A DNA stretch of 64,000 nt from positions 1-64,000 of the forward strand of contig JAXHTS010000068.1 of assembly GCA_034190085.1 (NCBI GenBank). Direction: 5' to 3'. Origin of the DNA: Spirochaetota bacterium. GTDB taxonomy: Bacteria; Spirochaetota; UBA4802; JAFGDQ01. The notes under the pieces are model-generated. The model searched no databases. It had not been told where the DNA came from and was given only the letters and a program-made list of their open reading frames with translations. Each line of letters opens with the position of its first letter. Position 1 is the first letter of the stretch. Of the stretch, positions 9,478 to 19,213 are shown in pieces. Made by a program: the position numbers and the translations under genes.

Positions 9478-10002
9478 ATAATTGTATCCTAAAGATTAGC
9501 GCCTGTGTTGCAGATGTGATGAAATCGAAGACGCATTGGTGTACTATATATGTAATTTTTCTAGGGATTATCCTTGTTAAAAGGGATATGCCTATTTAAC
9601 TGTCATTTGTTCCAGAATAATTGAGATTGAAGTTATTGTCAAATGTAATTAACAATCTTTATATACTTCGTTAATGATGAATATACTAGTGTTAATAATC
9701 TTTTTCTAAAGCTAAACGGATAGAATCATATCAATAATCTACTTAAGTATTGGCATTGCATTATTAATAGCAAATATTATTATGTAACACTTTGTAAGGT
9801 TTTATCCCTAAATCATTGATTGAATAAATATGAATAGTGCTTGAAGAATTTTCATTAGTAATTTATATTGTAATTCAACTTATCATTAGTTATAAAGTTA
9901 ATTATAAGATATCGATATATCCCTTTAATCAAAAGTCAGATAAGTAAACGCATAAAATATGCATAACATAAATTGTAAGAATTATTATCAGGAGGTATGA
10001 AG
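9478..10002. other. Long AT-rich divergent intergenic region
   Basis: About 525 bases between the divergent TPR operon and the zinc peptidase gene. It is very AT-rich, with no ORF, RNA or strong hairpin that I can support. It ends with the GGAGG ribosome-binding site at 9991-9995. Confidence 0.5.
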
Positions 10003-10698
10003 ATGTTATTTGGAATTGATCCATTATACTGGATGATGATGCTGCCAGTATTAGTTTTATCTGTATTTGCTTCCATTAGGGTAAAAACTACCTTTAAAAA
10101 ATATTCAAGAATCCCAACTCATACTGGATTAAGAGGTGTTGATATTGCAGAGAAAATTCTCAAAACAAACGGTCTATCTCATATCCCTGTTGTAGAAACC
10201 GGGGGGTTTTTATCGGATCACTATGATCCAATCCGAAAGGTTGTGAGATTGTCTTCCGATGTTTATCAGATTAATTCTCTGGCAGCAATTGGAGTAGCTG
10301 CCCACGAAACAGGACATGCTATTCAGCATGCAAAGTCCTATGCTCCACTAATGCTAAGGAATGCAATGGCTCCAACAGCCTCCATTGGATCTAACTTAGC
10401 CTGGATTATTATATTGGTTGGGTTTATAATCGGTACACTTGGATTAGTAAAGTTGGGCATATTATTATTCACCATTACCGTAATATTCCAGTTGATTACT
10501 CTGCCAGTTGAGTTCAATGCCACTTCAAGAGCTAAGGCGATATTGCTATCACAGGGATTTATAGGCTCAAATGAGATGGTCGGTGTAGAAAAGGTACTCT
10601 CAGCAGCAGCAATGACCTATGTCGCTGCAGCCGCGTCGTCTATTGTGACACTTTTATACTTTATCATAAGGACTGGCCTTTTGGGTGCGGAAGATTAG
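10003..10698 (+). CDS. Neutral zinc metallopeptidase, YugP/Zn_peptidase_2 family, membrane protein
   Basis: The 231-residue integral membrane peptidase has a TM segment at the N-terminus (MMMLPVLVLSVFASI), the zinc motif HETGH near residue 104, two further TM segments (about 128-168) and a C-terminal helix. The family is widespread in bacteria and resembles HtpX-type membrane proteases; physiological substrates are not known. The ATG at 9997 touches the GGAGG, so the ATG at 10003, seven bases downstream of it, is the likely start. The gene is followed after 146 bases by rfaE2 and probably has its own promoter. Confidence 0.88.
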   Translation: MLFGIDPLYWMMMLPVLVLSVFASIRVKTTFKKYSRIPTHTGLRGVDIAEKILKTNGLSHIPVVETGGFLSDHYDPIRKVVRLSSDVYQINSLAAIGVAAHETGHAIQHAKSYAPLMLRNAMAPTASIGSNLAWIIILVGFIIGTLGLVKLGILLFTITVIFQLITLPVEFNATSRAKAILLSQGFIGSNEMVGVEKVLSAAAMTYVAAAASSIVTLLYFIIRTGLLGAED

Positions 10699-10844
10699 AG
10701 TCGAATTATTTGTATAAAGGGATTGACTGCTCTTTATATAGTGACATAATATTATTCCATGTGATAGCTATACAATTTTAACAATGTTAAATTTTTTATT
10801 GAGGCTATTCCTTATATTGAGAATGACATGATCAAGATGAGAGG

Positions 10845-11324
10845 ATGAGAGTAAGGCATTTCAGGGAGAAGATCGTGGTCATCGAGGAGATCGATTCTGT
10901 CTGTAGAGAGATCAGAGAGAGTAATCTTACAATTGTCTCTTCCAATGGATGTTTCGATATATTACACCTTGGCCATATAGAGTATCTTCAATCCGCTTCA
11001 GGGTTTGGCGATATATTAATCATTGGCATCAATAGTGACGATTCTGTCAGAAGGCTTAAGGGGGTGGGAAGACCCATAAATAGTGAGAGGAATAGGGCTT
11101 CAGTTATTGCCTCACTCGGTTTTGTGGATTATTGTGTAATTTTCAGAGATGATAGTCCCACTAAATTATTGGGAAGAATAAGACCTGATATTCACGTTAA
11201 GGGTGGAGATTATCTCAAGCACAACCTACCAGAAAAAAAAGTGGTTGAAGAGAATGGCGGAATTGTCAAGATATTGCCTCAGGTAAAAGGTTTTTCTACT
11301 ACAGATATAATAAAAAAATCATAA
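10845..11324 (+). CDS. rfaE2: D-glycero-beta-D-manno-heptose 1-phosphate adenylyltransferase (RfaE2/HldE C-domain)
   Basis: The 159-residue cytidylyltransferase-fold enzyme activates heptose-1-phosphate to ADP-heptose for the LPS core. The HxGH motif is in FDILHLGHIEYL near residue 42, and the C-terminal GFSTTDII element corresponds to the family's second nucleotide-binding signature. It is the separate adenylyltransferase form rather than the fused HldE. ADP-heptose implies an LPS-like outer membrane, which fits Leptospira-type spirochaetes but not Borrelia or Treponema. The ATG abuts GAGAGG; the GTG at 10875, eight bases after GGGAG, is a possible later start. The next gene begins 7 bases after the stop. 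Confidence 0.85.
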   Translation: MRVRHFREKIVVIEEIDSVCREIRESNLTIVSSNGCFDILHLGHIEYLQSASGFGDILIIGINSDDSVRRLKGVGRPINSERNRASVIASLGFVDYCVIFRDDSPTKLLGRIRPDIHVKGGDYLKHNLPEKKVVEENGGIVKILPQVKGFSTTDIIKKS

Positions 11325-11331
11325 CACAATA

Positions 11332-13305
11332 ATGCATGAGATATTTGGAGAGGATGGGCATTTAAGAGGCCTATATAGTAATTTTGAGTTCAGGCAAGAA
11401 CAGCTTGAAATGTCGGAGTTTATTCTTGAGACCCTCACCTCAGGCGAGAATGGATTGGTAGAAGCAGGTACAGGCGTAGGCAAGACACTGGCATATCTTG
11501 TACCAGCACTAGTGTATTCCCTTGAAAACAATAAAATCCTAGCAATAAGCACTGAAACAAAGACTCTTCAGAAGCAGTTAATAGATAAGGATGTACCGCT
11601 TGTTCAATTGATTATAAACAGATACCTTGAGAGAGATTTCTCCTATTCTCTCTGTCTTGGTAGTCAGAACTATCCTTGCAGGAAAAGATATGAACTCCTT
11701 CTATCAAATGGAAGGTTTCCCAAGGAGGAGATCAATGCCGTACAAGAGGTAAAAGGACGTTTTAGTGATAGTGAGATCTTTACACGTTTTGATATAGATT
11801 TGTCAAACATTCTATGGAATGAAATTTCGAGGGAGACTGAGGTATGCAATCCCTACAACTGCCCATTCTCTTCAATGTGTGTCTTCCAAAGGGCTAAAAG
11901 GAAATGGTCAAAAACAAATCTACTAATAATGAATCACTACCTTTTTTTCTCAAATATAGCCTTAGGAAAGTGTTATCTTCCAAATATTGATATAGTTATA
12001 TTTGACGAGGCTCAGTCAATCGAGGAAATAGCATCCGATCAACTTGGCTTTAAGGTTAGTTACAACCAGATTGTTGATACTGTTAACCGATTATACAGGG
12101 AGAATAGGAAGAATAGCATTCTCTTAAGGATATCAGATGAGAGTAAGAGGAAAAAAGCCATTAAGTCGATGAGAGTGATAATATCAGAGTTGAGTTCATT
12201 TTTTGAGAATTTAAGAGAATTATTTAACACTAGTAATACTGTACGTATTAGAGAGGGACTCCCCTTTGGCGATACCCTTGCTAAAGCCTTAAGGGAGTTT
12301 ATGCTTCTTATTACCGGGATAGAGGACGATCTAGAGGATGATTCATCGAGAATGGAGTTTGATATTATCAGAGGTCGGTTGTTCGTCTTTCAACAGAACC
12401 TGGAATCCCTTTTATATCAACTGAACTCCAATTTCGTTTATTGGATTGAAAGAAGAGGGGATGAGATGCTTGGGGATATACATATAAAGGGGGAGCCAGT
12501 TAGCGTTGCTGAGATTATCTATGATGAGGTTAATTCCTTTTATGATAGTAGTCTATTTGTTTCAGCCACCCTTGCTAATAGGGATGATTTTTCCTTTATT
12601 GCTGACAGGTTGGGGATTTATGAGTATAGGTCCCTCCTCTTAAGTTCCCCCTTTGATTATAAAAGACAGGTTGTATTATATTTAGGTGAGGAAACAGCGC
12701 CCCCTAATGATCCGTCATTCATTGATCAGGCGTCCATAATCTCCGCTGAAATAATAAATCATCTGGAGGGCAATTGTCTGATTCTATTCACCTCATATAG
12801 GATGCTTGGAGAGGTAAGGGAGAGACTTACTGAATTGGTAGATTTCCCTATTTATGCTCAAGGGGATTTCCCAGCCACAGAGGCGATAGTGCAATATATT
12901 GAAGATGATGGATCGATATTGATGGGAACTCATTCATTCTGGCAGGGAATAGATCTCCCTGGAGATCTATTAAGGGGTGTAATCCTTATGAGGTTGCCCT
13001 TTAACGTTCCGGACAGGCCAATGATTCAGGCAAGAATTGAGAAGATTGAGGAACAAGGTTTGAATTCTTTCTACAACTATCAGGTGCCTAACGCAATAAT
13101 AAGATTCAAGCAGGGTTTTGGAAGGTTGATAAGGAGTAGAAATGATAAGGGTCTTATTGCGGTTCTCGATTCTAGAATTCTTACAAAGAGTTATGGTAAC
13201 CTCTTCCTTTCCTCTTTGCCTGAATGTAACATAGTACAGACCATGAAAGATTTAAAATCATCGTTACAGGGAATTGGGGTTGTAATCAATGGAATTGCTA
13301 AATAA
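11332..13305 (+). CDS. dinG: DinG-family ATP-dependent DNA helicase with Fe-S cysteines
   Basis: The 657-residue superfamily 2 (XPD-like) 5'-3' helicase. Visible are the Walker A motif EAGTGVGKT (about 42-50), a DEAQ box (VIFDEAQS), SATLA, and the late GTHSFWQGIDLPG and GFGRLIR motifs IV-VI. Four cysteines in the order C...YPC...CNPYNCPFSSMC, with the last three clustered, sit where XPD/DinG bind a 4Fe-4S cluster (their count depends on which upstream Cys is used). It would resolve R-loops, D-loops or G-quadruplexes. No Shine-Dalgarno sequence is seen, and only 7 bases separate it from rfaE2, suggesting coupled translation. Its 3' end overlaps pcrA by 17 bases. Confidence 0.9.
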   Translation: MHEIFGEDGHLRGLYSNFEFRQEQLEMSEFILETLTSGENGLVEAGTGVGKTLAYLVPALVYSLENNKILAISTETKTLQKQLIDKDVPLVQLIINRYLERDFSYSLCLGSQNYPCRKRYELLLSNGRFPKEEINAVQEVKGRFSDSEIFTRFDIDLSNILWNEISRETEVCNPYNCPFSSMCVFQRAKRKWSKTNLLIMNHYLFFSNIALGKCYLPNIDIVIFDEAQSIEEIASDQLGFKVSYNQIVDTVNRLYRENRKNSILLRISDESKRKKAIKSMRVIISELSSFFENLRELFNTSNTVRIREGLPFGDTLAKALREFMLLITGIEDDLEDDSSRMEFDIIRGRLFVFQQNLESLLYQLNSNFVYWIERRGDEMLGDIHIKGEPVSVAEIIYDEVNSFYDSSLFVSATLANRDDFSFIADRLGIYEYRSLLLSSPFDYKRQVVLYLGEETAPPNDPSFIDQASIISAEIINHLEGNCLILFTSYRMLGEVRERLTELVDFPIYAQGDFPATEAIVQYIEDDGSILMGTHSFWQGIDLPGDLLRGVILMRLPFNVPDRPMIQARIEKIEEQGLNSFYNYQVPNAIIRFKQGFGRLIRSRNDKGLIAVLDSRILTKSYGNLFLSSLPECNIVQTMKDLKSSLQGIGVVINGIAK

Positions 13306-15517
13306 ATTGAATGAGAATCAGAAAAAGTCTGTTTTACATACAGATGGTCCGCTCCTAATCCTTGCAGGGGCTGGTTCAGGAAAAACCCGGGTTATTACTT
13401 ATAGAATTGCCTATCTGATACATGAGAAGAAGATTTCTCCATATAATATAATGGCAGTAACCTTTACCAATAAAGCTGCTGAGGAGATGAGGAAGAGGAT
13501 TGTTGAGATAATCGGGATGGTCGGAGAGAGCGTGTTTATTAAGACATTCCATTCCTCTGCTGCATATATACTTAGAAGATATGGCGAACTGAATGGAATT
13601 CCTCGTTCGTTTTCCATTTATGATTCCAGAGATCAGGAAGTGCTGATCAAGGAAATCTTGCTTGAGATGAGACTTGATCCGAAAAAGATAAAACCATCTA
13701 TGATTGCTTCAAAGATATCAGAAATAAAGGATAAGGCTCACTCCTTTGATGAGTCTCACCTTGTATCATCAATTCCAAATCATTCCCTATTCAACTTTCA
13801 GGAGGTATTTAAAAGATACCAGGAAAGACTTCAATATAATGGTGCGCTTGATTTTAATGATCTTCTTATAAAAACAGTTGAAATTTTACAGAATAATCAA
13901 GATGTACTGAGGGAATTGCAATCTCGATGGAAATACTACATGATTGATGAATATCAGGATACAAATCATGCCCAGTATCTAATTTGTAAGACTCTTTCAT
14001 CTTCAAGTCGAAATATATGCGTTGTCGGTGATGATGATCAATCAATCTATTCATGGAGGGGGGCTGATATCGAGAATATTCTGAACTTTGAGAGAGATTA
14101 TATCGATACTAAAGTAATAGTGTTGGAAGAGAACTATCGATCAACATCGCCTATATTGGAGGCCGCATCTCTAGTTATTCAGAATAATCAGAATAGAAAA
14201 GAAAAAACCCTTAGGGCCTGGAAGGGTGATGGAGAACCAGTTACATGGTGTCAGGCAAATAATGAGTATGGTGAAGCGGAATATGTAATCAATAATATAA
14301 TATCTCTAAAAGGAATGGAGGGTTGGAAAAACAGTGATTTCGCAATATTTTATAGAACTAATGCTCAATCTAGGGTATTTGAAGAGTATTTGAGACGAGA
14401 AAATATTTCCTATAAGATAGTGGGAGGATTAAAATTTTACGATAGAAAGGAGATAAAGGATATCCTATCATATCTTAAGATCATCTCAAATCCCAATGAT
14501 TCAATTTCCCTTCTTCGAATTATAAACACTCCATCAAGGGGGATCGGTAGTGTCACAATTGCTGGATTGAGGGATATTGCCAAATCCGATGGAATTTCTG
14601 AATGGGATGTAATCAAAAGGGGGTATATAAGCAAGGGACGAACTCATAAAGGGATAGATGAATTTTGTCAACTAGTCCAAAAGGGAATTCAATTTGTGAA
14701 GGAGATCCCTGAAAATTTAAGGCTTTCTGAATTTATTGATATGATTATTGATGAGTCGGGATACAGAAGGAGTCTGCAGGAGGATGATTCTATTGATGGG
14801 AGGGTTAGGTTAGAGAATGTCGATGAATTTATGAATAGTGTTAATGATTATGAGATGAGGAATGGTAATGCAAGTCTTGATGAGTTTCTGCAGGACATAT
14901 CTCTACTTACCTCTGAAGAGAATCCCTTGGATGAATCCCAGGTAGAATCAGATTATGTCACCCTTATGACAGTTCACAACGCCAAGGGATTGGAGTTCTC
15001 AGTTGTTTTCCTCACAGGAATGGAGGAGGATATATTCCCTCATATAAATTCAATCAATTCCAGCAATAATTATGAGGGTATAGAGGAAGAGAGAAGACTC
15101 TGTTATGTGGGGATAACTAGAGCAATGAATAGGATATTTCTTACAAATGCACAGATAAGAAGGAGATTTAATGGAACGGTTTGTAACAATCCTTCAAGAT
15201 TTATTTTTGAAATACCTGAAAGATTGATAAACAAAACTGAACACTACGATAGCAGTCATGTCTCACCAGGTTTTACAGGCAGATGGCATCATCATAAATC
15301 TGAATATGGGAATGATTTCAGCTTGCCTGACGAACTGGATTCCAGGCAGGGTTGTAGCTTTAACATTCGTGATATGGTTATGCATCCAAAGTATGGTGTA
15401 GGTCGAATAACCGAGATAAAGGGTAAGGGCGATAATGTGAAATTTACAATAAAGTTTGGAAGTGGTGATAGAAGGGTATTCCTTGAAAAATATACTCCAC
15501 TTGAGAAGATAGTTTAA
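13289..15517 (+). CDS. pcrA: UvrD/PcrA-type ATP-dependent DNA helicase
   Basis: The 742-residue superfamily 1A 3'-5' helicase is full length for PcrA/UvrD. Motifs in order: LNENQKKSV Q-motif, Walker A AGAGSGKT (about 26-33), TFTNKAAEEM (Ia), DEYQDTN (II), VGDDDQSIYSWRGA (III), NYRST (IV), MTVHNAKGLEF (V) and RRLCYVGITRA (VI). The C-terminal ~60 residues (MVMHPKYGVGRITEI onwards) form the Tudor-like domain that contacts RNA polymerase in UvrD/PcrA. Roles would be nucleotide-excision repair, removal of stalled polymerase and RecA clearing. The start overlaps the dinG end by 17 bases, so the two helicases are translationally coupled. Confidence 0.95.
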   Translation: MELLNKLNENQKKSVLHTDGPLLILAGAGSGKTRVITYRIAYLIHEKKISPYNIMAVTFTNKAAEEMRKRIVEIIGMVGESVFIKTFHSSAAYILRRYGELNGIPRSFSIYDSRDQEVLIKEILLEMRLDPKKIKPSMIASKISEIKDKAHSFDESHLVSSIPNHSLFNFQEVFKRYQERLQYNGALDFNDLLIKTVEILQNNQDVLRELQSRWKYYMIDEYQDTNHAQYLICKTLSSSSRNICVVGDDDQSIYSWRGADIENILNFERDYIDTKVIVLEENYRSTSPILEAASLVIQNNQNRKEKTLRAWKGDGEPVTWCQANNEYGEAEYVINNIISLKGMEGWKNSDFAIFYRTNAQSRVFEEYLRRENISYKIVGGLKFYDRKEIKDILSYLKIISNPNDSISLLRIINTPSRGIGSVTIAGLRDIAKSDGISEWDVIKRGYISKGRTHKGIDEFCQLVQKGIQFVKEIPENLRLSEFIDMIIDESGYRRSLQEDDSIDGRVRLENVDEFMNSVNDYEMRNGNASLDEFLQDISLLTSEENPLDESQVESDYVTLMTVHNAKGLEFSVVFLTGMEEDIFPHINSINSSNNYEGIEEERRLCYVGITRAMNRIFLTNAQIRRRFNGTVCNNPSRFIFEIPERLINKTEHYDSSHVSPGFTGRWHHHKSEYGNDFSLPDELDSRQGCSFNIRDMVMHPKYGVGRITEIKGKGDNVKFTIKFGSGDRRVFLEKYTPLEKIV

Positions 15518-15561
15518 TCATTAATATTTACTTAAACTTATTTATTACAATAGGAGGATAT

Positions 15562-15876
15562 ATGGCAGGTGTTTTAGAGGTAAATGATTTTAGTTTTGAT
15601 AATGAGGTTTTAGGGCACAAGGGGAAGGTGTTGGTTGATTTTTGGGCGCCATGGTGTGGGCCATGCAGAATGCAAGCCCCAATATTAGAGAGGATAGCTC
15701 AATCAGGCGAAGTTGATGCTAAAATTACTAAGGTTAACACAGACGAGAGTCGGGATATTGCTGCAAGGTACAATATTCAATCGATCCCCACACTTATTAT
15801 CTTTGATAATGGAAAGGAGATTGAGAGACTTGTGGGGACACGGCCTGAAGATGAATTAAAAGAAAAGTTGAAGTAA
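15562..15876 (+). CDS. trxA: Thioredoxin
   Basis: The 104-residue cytoplasmic thioredoxin has the active site WCGPCRMQ near residue 31, the preceding VDFWAPW strand, the cis-proline loop SIPTLIIF near 74 and the GTRPEDEL C-terminal helix lead. It would reduce protein disulfides with thioredoxin reductase, which is not in the window. GGAGG lies 6 bases before the ATG. It follows pcrA by 44 bases on the same strand and may be cotranscribed. Confidence 0.95.
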   Translation: MAGVLEVNDFSFDNEVLGHKGKVLVDFWAPWCGPCRMQAPILERIAQSGEVDAKITKVNTDESRDIAARYNIQSIPTLIIFDNGKEIERLVGTRPEDELKEKLK

Positions 15877-15975
15877 TCTATCTATCATATATTTTAATAT
15901 TGGTAGTGATTTTGCTTAATTGGATTCAGGGCTTCAATTGAAGTATTCTTTCGAATACAATTTTTAGCGGTAGAT

Positions 15976-16425
15976 ATGATAGCTGTAGTTCAAAGGGTTC
16001 TTAGTGCCTCGATTGAGGTAGATGGTCAGGTTGTTTCTTCAATTGGCGAAGGAATTCTTGCGCTGGTTGGATTTCATAAGGATGATGGCTTACAGGATAT
16101 TGAATATATTGTTAATAAGATTATTCATTTACGAATATTTGATGATTATGATAAATCGATGAATCTTTCTCTGCTCGATATTAGTGGTGAGTTGTTGATT
16201 GCTTCCCAATTTACTCTATTAGGGGATGCGAGAAAGGGGAGAAGGCCATCCTATTCAAATGCAATGTCTCCAGAAAAGGCTGCGATATTATATAATGATT
16301 TTTTGGAGTTTTGTAAGTCGATCTATAATAAAGTAAAATCTGGTATTTTCCAGGCGAATATGAAGATCAGCTTAGTAAACACTGGACCAGTTACAATCCT
16401 TTTAGACAGCAACAAATTGATATAA
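15976..16425 (+). CDS. dtd: D-aminoacyl-tRNA deacylase
   Basis: The 149-residue DTD is full length. It hydrolyses D-aminoacyl-tRNA (and Gly-tRNA-Ala) for translation quality control. The N-terminal MIAVVQRVLSASIEVDG is characteristic; the SQFTL motif around residue 78 and the NTGPVTI motif near the C-terminus (cross-subunit Gly-cisPro element) frame the active site. It follows trxA by 99 bases. No strong Shine-Dalgarno sequence is seen before the ATG (AGCGGTAG only). Confidence 0.95.
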   Translation: MIAVVQRVLSASIEVDGQVVSSIGEGILALVGFHKDDGLQDIEYIVNKIIHLRIFDDYDKSMNLSLLDISGELLIASQFTLLGDARKGRRPSYSNAMSPEKAAILYNDFLEFCKSIYNKVKSGIFQANMKISLVNTGPVTILLDSNKLI

Positions 16426-16786
16426 ATACATATTCATATATTGTATGGATAATAATTAGAATAGCTTAGAAAATTATTAGTAAATTTTGCATAGATATCT
16501 TCAATTGTATAAACTTATTTATTTTGAAAGTAGTATACTTATAGCTGCTTTTATTACTCCCTAATTTTCATTGATTGAGGATTCACCCTAACCTGCTGTA
16601 CTGTCTCATCAATCATTCTTACAAATTACATGCTCTCTGAATATATCTTAACATCTTATTATATGGATAAAGAGGATAATGCTATTATAATAACAAAAGG
16701 AATATAATAGACTAATCATACTAAATTTATTTTTGTAACTGATTGTGAGAATCCATGTTTCTATATTAAACTATGAGATAATAAAT
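16426..16786. other. Intergenic region, no gene seen
   Basis: About 360 AT-rich bases between dtd and an unknown membrane protein. No terminator with a U-tract or other structure that I can support. Confidence 0.4.
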
Positions 16787-17905
16787 ATGCTGAATATTTT
16801 TTTGCATTTTATAAAATGGAGAAACAGAAATATTATAATCCGATATATAAAGAATGCATCTGGAATATTGTTAATATGTTATATAATTTTTTATATTGTA
16901 TGGCATCTGCTCGATTATCAGAGTCAATTAGTTGAATGGTGTGCAATATCCATGCCTCAACAGATTATTATTGGTCAAGATATCGATTTAATAATTAATT
17001 ACAACGGAGTAAATGAAAATACCTTTTTGTGTGTAGATATGCATTGGGCAAATAGAGATGGCGATCATGTCGGTTTGATGTCATCAGGTCGTCCTTATCC
17101 CAAAATAAAAGGGAGTGGGGAACATGCGTTCCGCATGAGAGTCAAGAATAAGAAGGGAATACACTTCATTGTAGTGATAATTTATTTGAGTAAATCTGGT
17201 CATTGGGAAGAGAGGGCTAGAGTAGCAATAACAGATCTGATACCAGTTCTTTCTGATAATAGCAGTATAAGAAAACCTGAATTAAAAGTTATAGTACCGC
17301 ATGTGTTTAGCCCTGACATCTCTAATGAGTTATCAACAGATCGCTTTACTTATAATCTTGAATCGTCCAATAAGAAGGATAGTATTGAAACTGTTATTTA
17401 TATAATGTATATATTAGCGGTGATCTTGTGTGGATGGTGTGCTCTTCATGCTGGACACATCAATTCATCACACTTATGTAATCGTTACTGTATATTGTGG
17501 CTCAGTTTGTCCCTAATTCTCCTCTTACTTGGAATTTCTGAGCAATTACGAATGAATTTTATGTTGACCGAAATATGCAGACAACTATTCAGATTACTGG
17601 GATGGTATTATGAGCGCGAGGCAGTACAGCGAATGATCGCAACTCTTGTTGCAACTGTTGGTTTTTGTCTGATAATCTTTTCAGTTTCGGCTGTTAAATG
17701 GATAGGCTGGCAGATTATCATTGCCTATGATAGTCTTATTGTTTTAATCAGCCTGTTTATTATCAATTCATTATCATTCCATTACTTTGATGATCTGGTC
17801 GGTTTGTATTTAGCTGAATTCGGTATGCTTTCGGTTCTGGAATTGGTTAGTGTTTTATGTATCTGCATAACTGCAGCTTATTATCTTATTAATGAACATA
17901 ACTAA
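16787..17905 (+). CDS. Unknown membrane protein with an extracytoplasmic beta domain and C-terminal TM bundle
   Basis: I do not recognise this 372-residue protein. After an initial TM segment (about residues 26-48, ILLICYIIFYIVW) comes a ~130-residue soluble region with Ig-like beta character (CVDMHWANRDGDHVG... HFIVVIIYLSKSGHWEERARVAI), then about five TM helices from residue ~200 to the end. The ATG at 16787 is preferred over a GTG at 16745, because it directly precedes the membrane segment; neither has a clear Shine-Dalgarno sequence. It precedes, on the same strand, the export genes at 19214-22964, separated by the small minus-strand DUF3276 gene, so a role in polysaccharide assembly is a guess from neighbourhood only. 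Confidence 0.6.
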   Translation: MLNIFLHFIKWRNRNIIIRYIKNASGILLICYIIFYIVWHLLDYQSQLVEWCAISMPQQIIIGQDIDLIINYNGVNENTFLCVDMHWANRDGDHVGLMSSGRPYPKIKGSGEHAFRMRVKNKKGIHFIVVIIYLSKSGHWEERARVAITDLIPVLSDNSSIRKPELKVIVPHVFSPDISNELSTDRFTYNLESSNKKDSIETVIYIMYILAVILCGWCALHAGHINSSHLCNRYCILWLSLSLILLLLGISEQLRMNFMLTEICRQLFRLLGWYYEREAVQRMIATLVATVGFCLIIFSVSAVKWIGWQIIIAYDSLIVLISLFIINSLSFHYFDDLVGLYLAEFGMLSVLELVSVLCICITAAYYLINEHN

Positions 17906-18040
17906 CCACCTATAATGGACTTTATTTACAATTCCCATAATTGACTATATCTGTTTATCGCTAATATAATTGCTATTATGTATAGGTGTGTATGCTGATT
18001 ACGAGTCAATGCAATCAATAGCGGCGTATTCTTTTTACAC

Positions 18041-18230
18041 CTAATAGGGTAGTAGTTTAATTTAGTAAGTAATTTTCTAATCTATGTTCTTCCTACAAAG
18101 GCGGGAATCTCCCTTTATCCTAAAATAATGAAGATCTTTCTTTAAATATAGGGGTATTCCACTTCGTTTCAACCGGAATGACATGTACAAAATAGTGTAA
18201 CCTACCCATTTAATTTACTACCCCTAATAG
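18041..18230. repeat. MITE-like element with imperfect terminal inverted repeats
   Basis: CTAATAGGGTAGTAGTTTAA (18041-18060) is matched, inverted and with a few mismatches, by TTTAATTTACTACCCCTAATAG (18209-18230). The 190-base span has no ORF and contains GCGGGAATCTCCC and TTCCACTTCGTTTCAACCGGAATGACA-type sequence (18157-18183), a pattern common in small non-autonomous interspersed repeats of bacteria. No second copy is seen in this window, so the repeat status rests on the structure alone. Confidence 0.4.
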
Positions 18231-18254
18231 TAAGGAATAAAAATATATTTTGGT

Positions 18255-18494
18255 TTATGCTTCTTCTGCCTCTGTAACAAATTGAACAACTTTTTCTAAG
18301 GCATTGTGAAATTTAATTAGATGCTCTTCAAATACCATCACTCGATTACGCTCAAATGATCCCTCTTCATCTTTTCTAGATTCACTAATTAGCAGGTATT
18401 TCGATCCGTTTGCAGATTTTTTTACATCAAAAAAATAGGTTCTGCTACCGGCAGTTATTTTTTCAGAAAACAACTCTCTTCTGTCCCTATCCAT
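18255..18494 (-). CDS. PUR-alpha-like DNA/RNA-binding protein (DUF3276)
   Basis: The 79-residue protein is a single PUR domain. The pattern RRELFSEKITAGSRTYFFDVKKSANGSKYLLISESR with the later VMVFEEHLIKFHNALEKV helix (given here as separate landmarks) matches the DUF3276/PUR-alpha family of Bacteroidetes and spirochaetes; the Borrelia member BpuR binds DNA and RNA and regulates gene expression. The aromatic and basic strand residues typical of nucleic-acid binding are present. It sits alone on the minus strand amid export genes, so the neighbourhood says little. This family is a main reason for the spirochaete call. Confidence 0.85.
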   Translation of the reverse strand: MDRDRRELFSEKITAGSRTYFFDVKKSANGSKYLLISESRKDEEGSFERNRVMVFEEHLIKFHNALEKVVQFVTEAEEA

Positions 18495-19213
18495 TACATT
18501 ACTCCATTCTGTTTACAAATCCGATCCTTAATACATGTATGGTTCGGAAATCTGTTAATATCTAATATTAAAATGCATTAAATAATATAATAAAGATAGC
18601 CCTTTTGTGGGTTATCTGTAATAAATATATAGGATTTATCATAAATAACTTCAATGTTATCTAAGGAGATTCAGATGTACTGAAAATCACACAGCTAAAA
18701 ACCAGATTAGTGGTGATTCTCTCCATCAAGTGGTGTAATCTCCAGGATTTTTACAAAGTTGATGTTAACCATGCTAAATGGCAAGTACTTTTTAGACATT
18801 CTCATATGAGCATCCCTAATCTATTATTACAAACCTGGAAGAACGTTGAATTTTTAATAAAACACATATGAAAAGGGTTGATTATACAACCAAAAAACAC
18901 TTTACAATACTATATAGAGGATTAGAATAAAAAACAAGATAATCAATATAATAAGTTAATACTCATATTGATTCATGATAAAGAATAAAAAGAATCAATG
19001 CTACATATAAATAATCATAAATAACTTAAGGGTGCTTGAAAATATGAAAGGCATAATATATTACTTTTTTTACAACCTATTACTAAACAACTATTGTAAT
19101 GAGAATTAAACGAGGATTAAATTACTATTATGCAATTATAAATGTATGCAATAGCTGTTATAAGTATATAAAAATGTTAATGATTATTAACTTATATCAT
19201 AGTATCTATTTTT
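18495..19213. other. Long AT-rich intergenic region with one small hairpin
   Basis: About 720 bases between the divergent DUF3276 gene and the beta-barrel gene. A stem AGATAGCCC (18594-18602) / GGGTTATCT (18609-18617) with one G-T pair is present. No gene, RNA family or repeat is recognised in the rest. It is a plausible regulatory region for the polysaccharide export genes. Confidence 0.4.
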
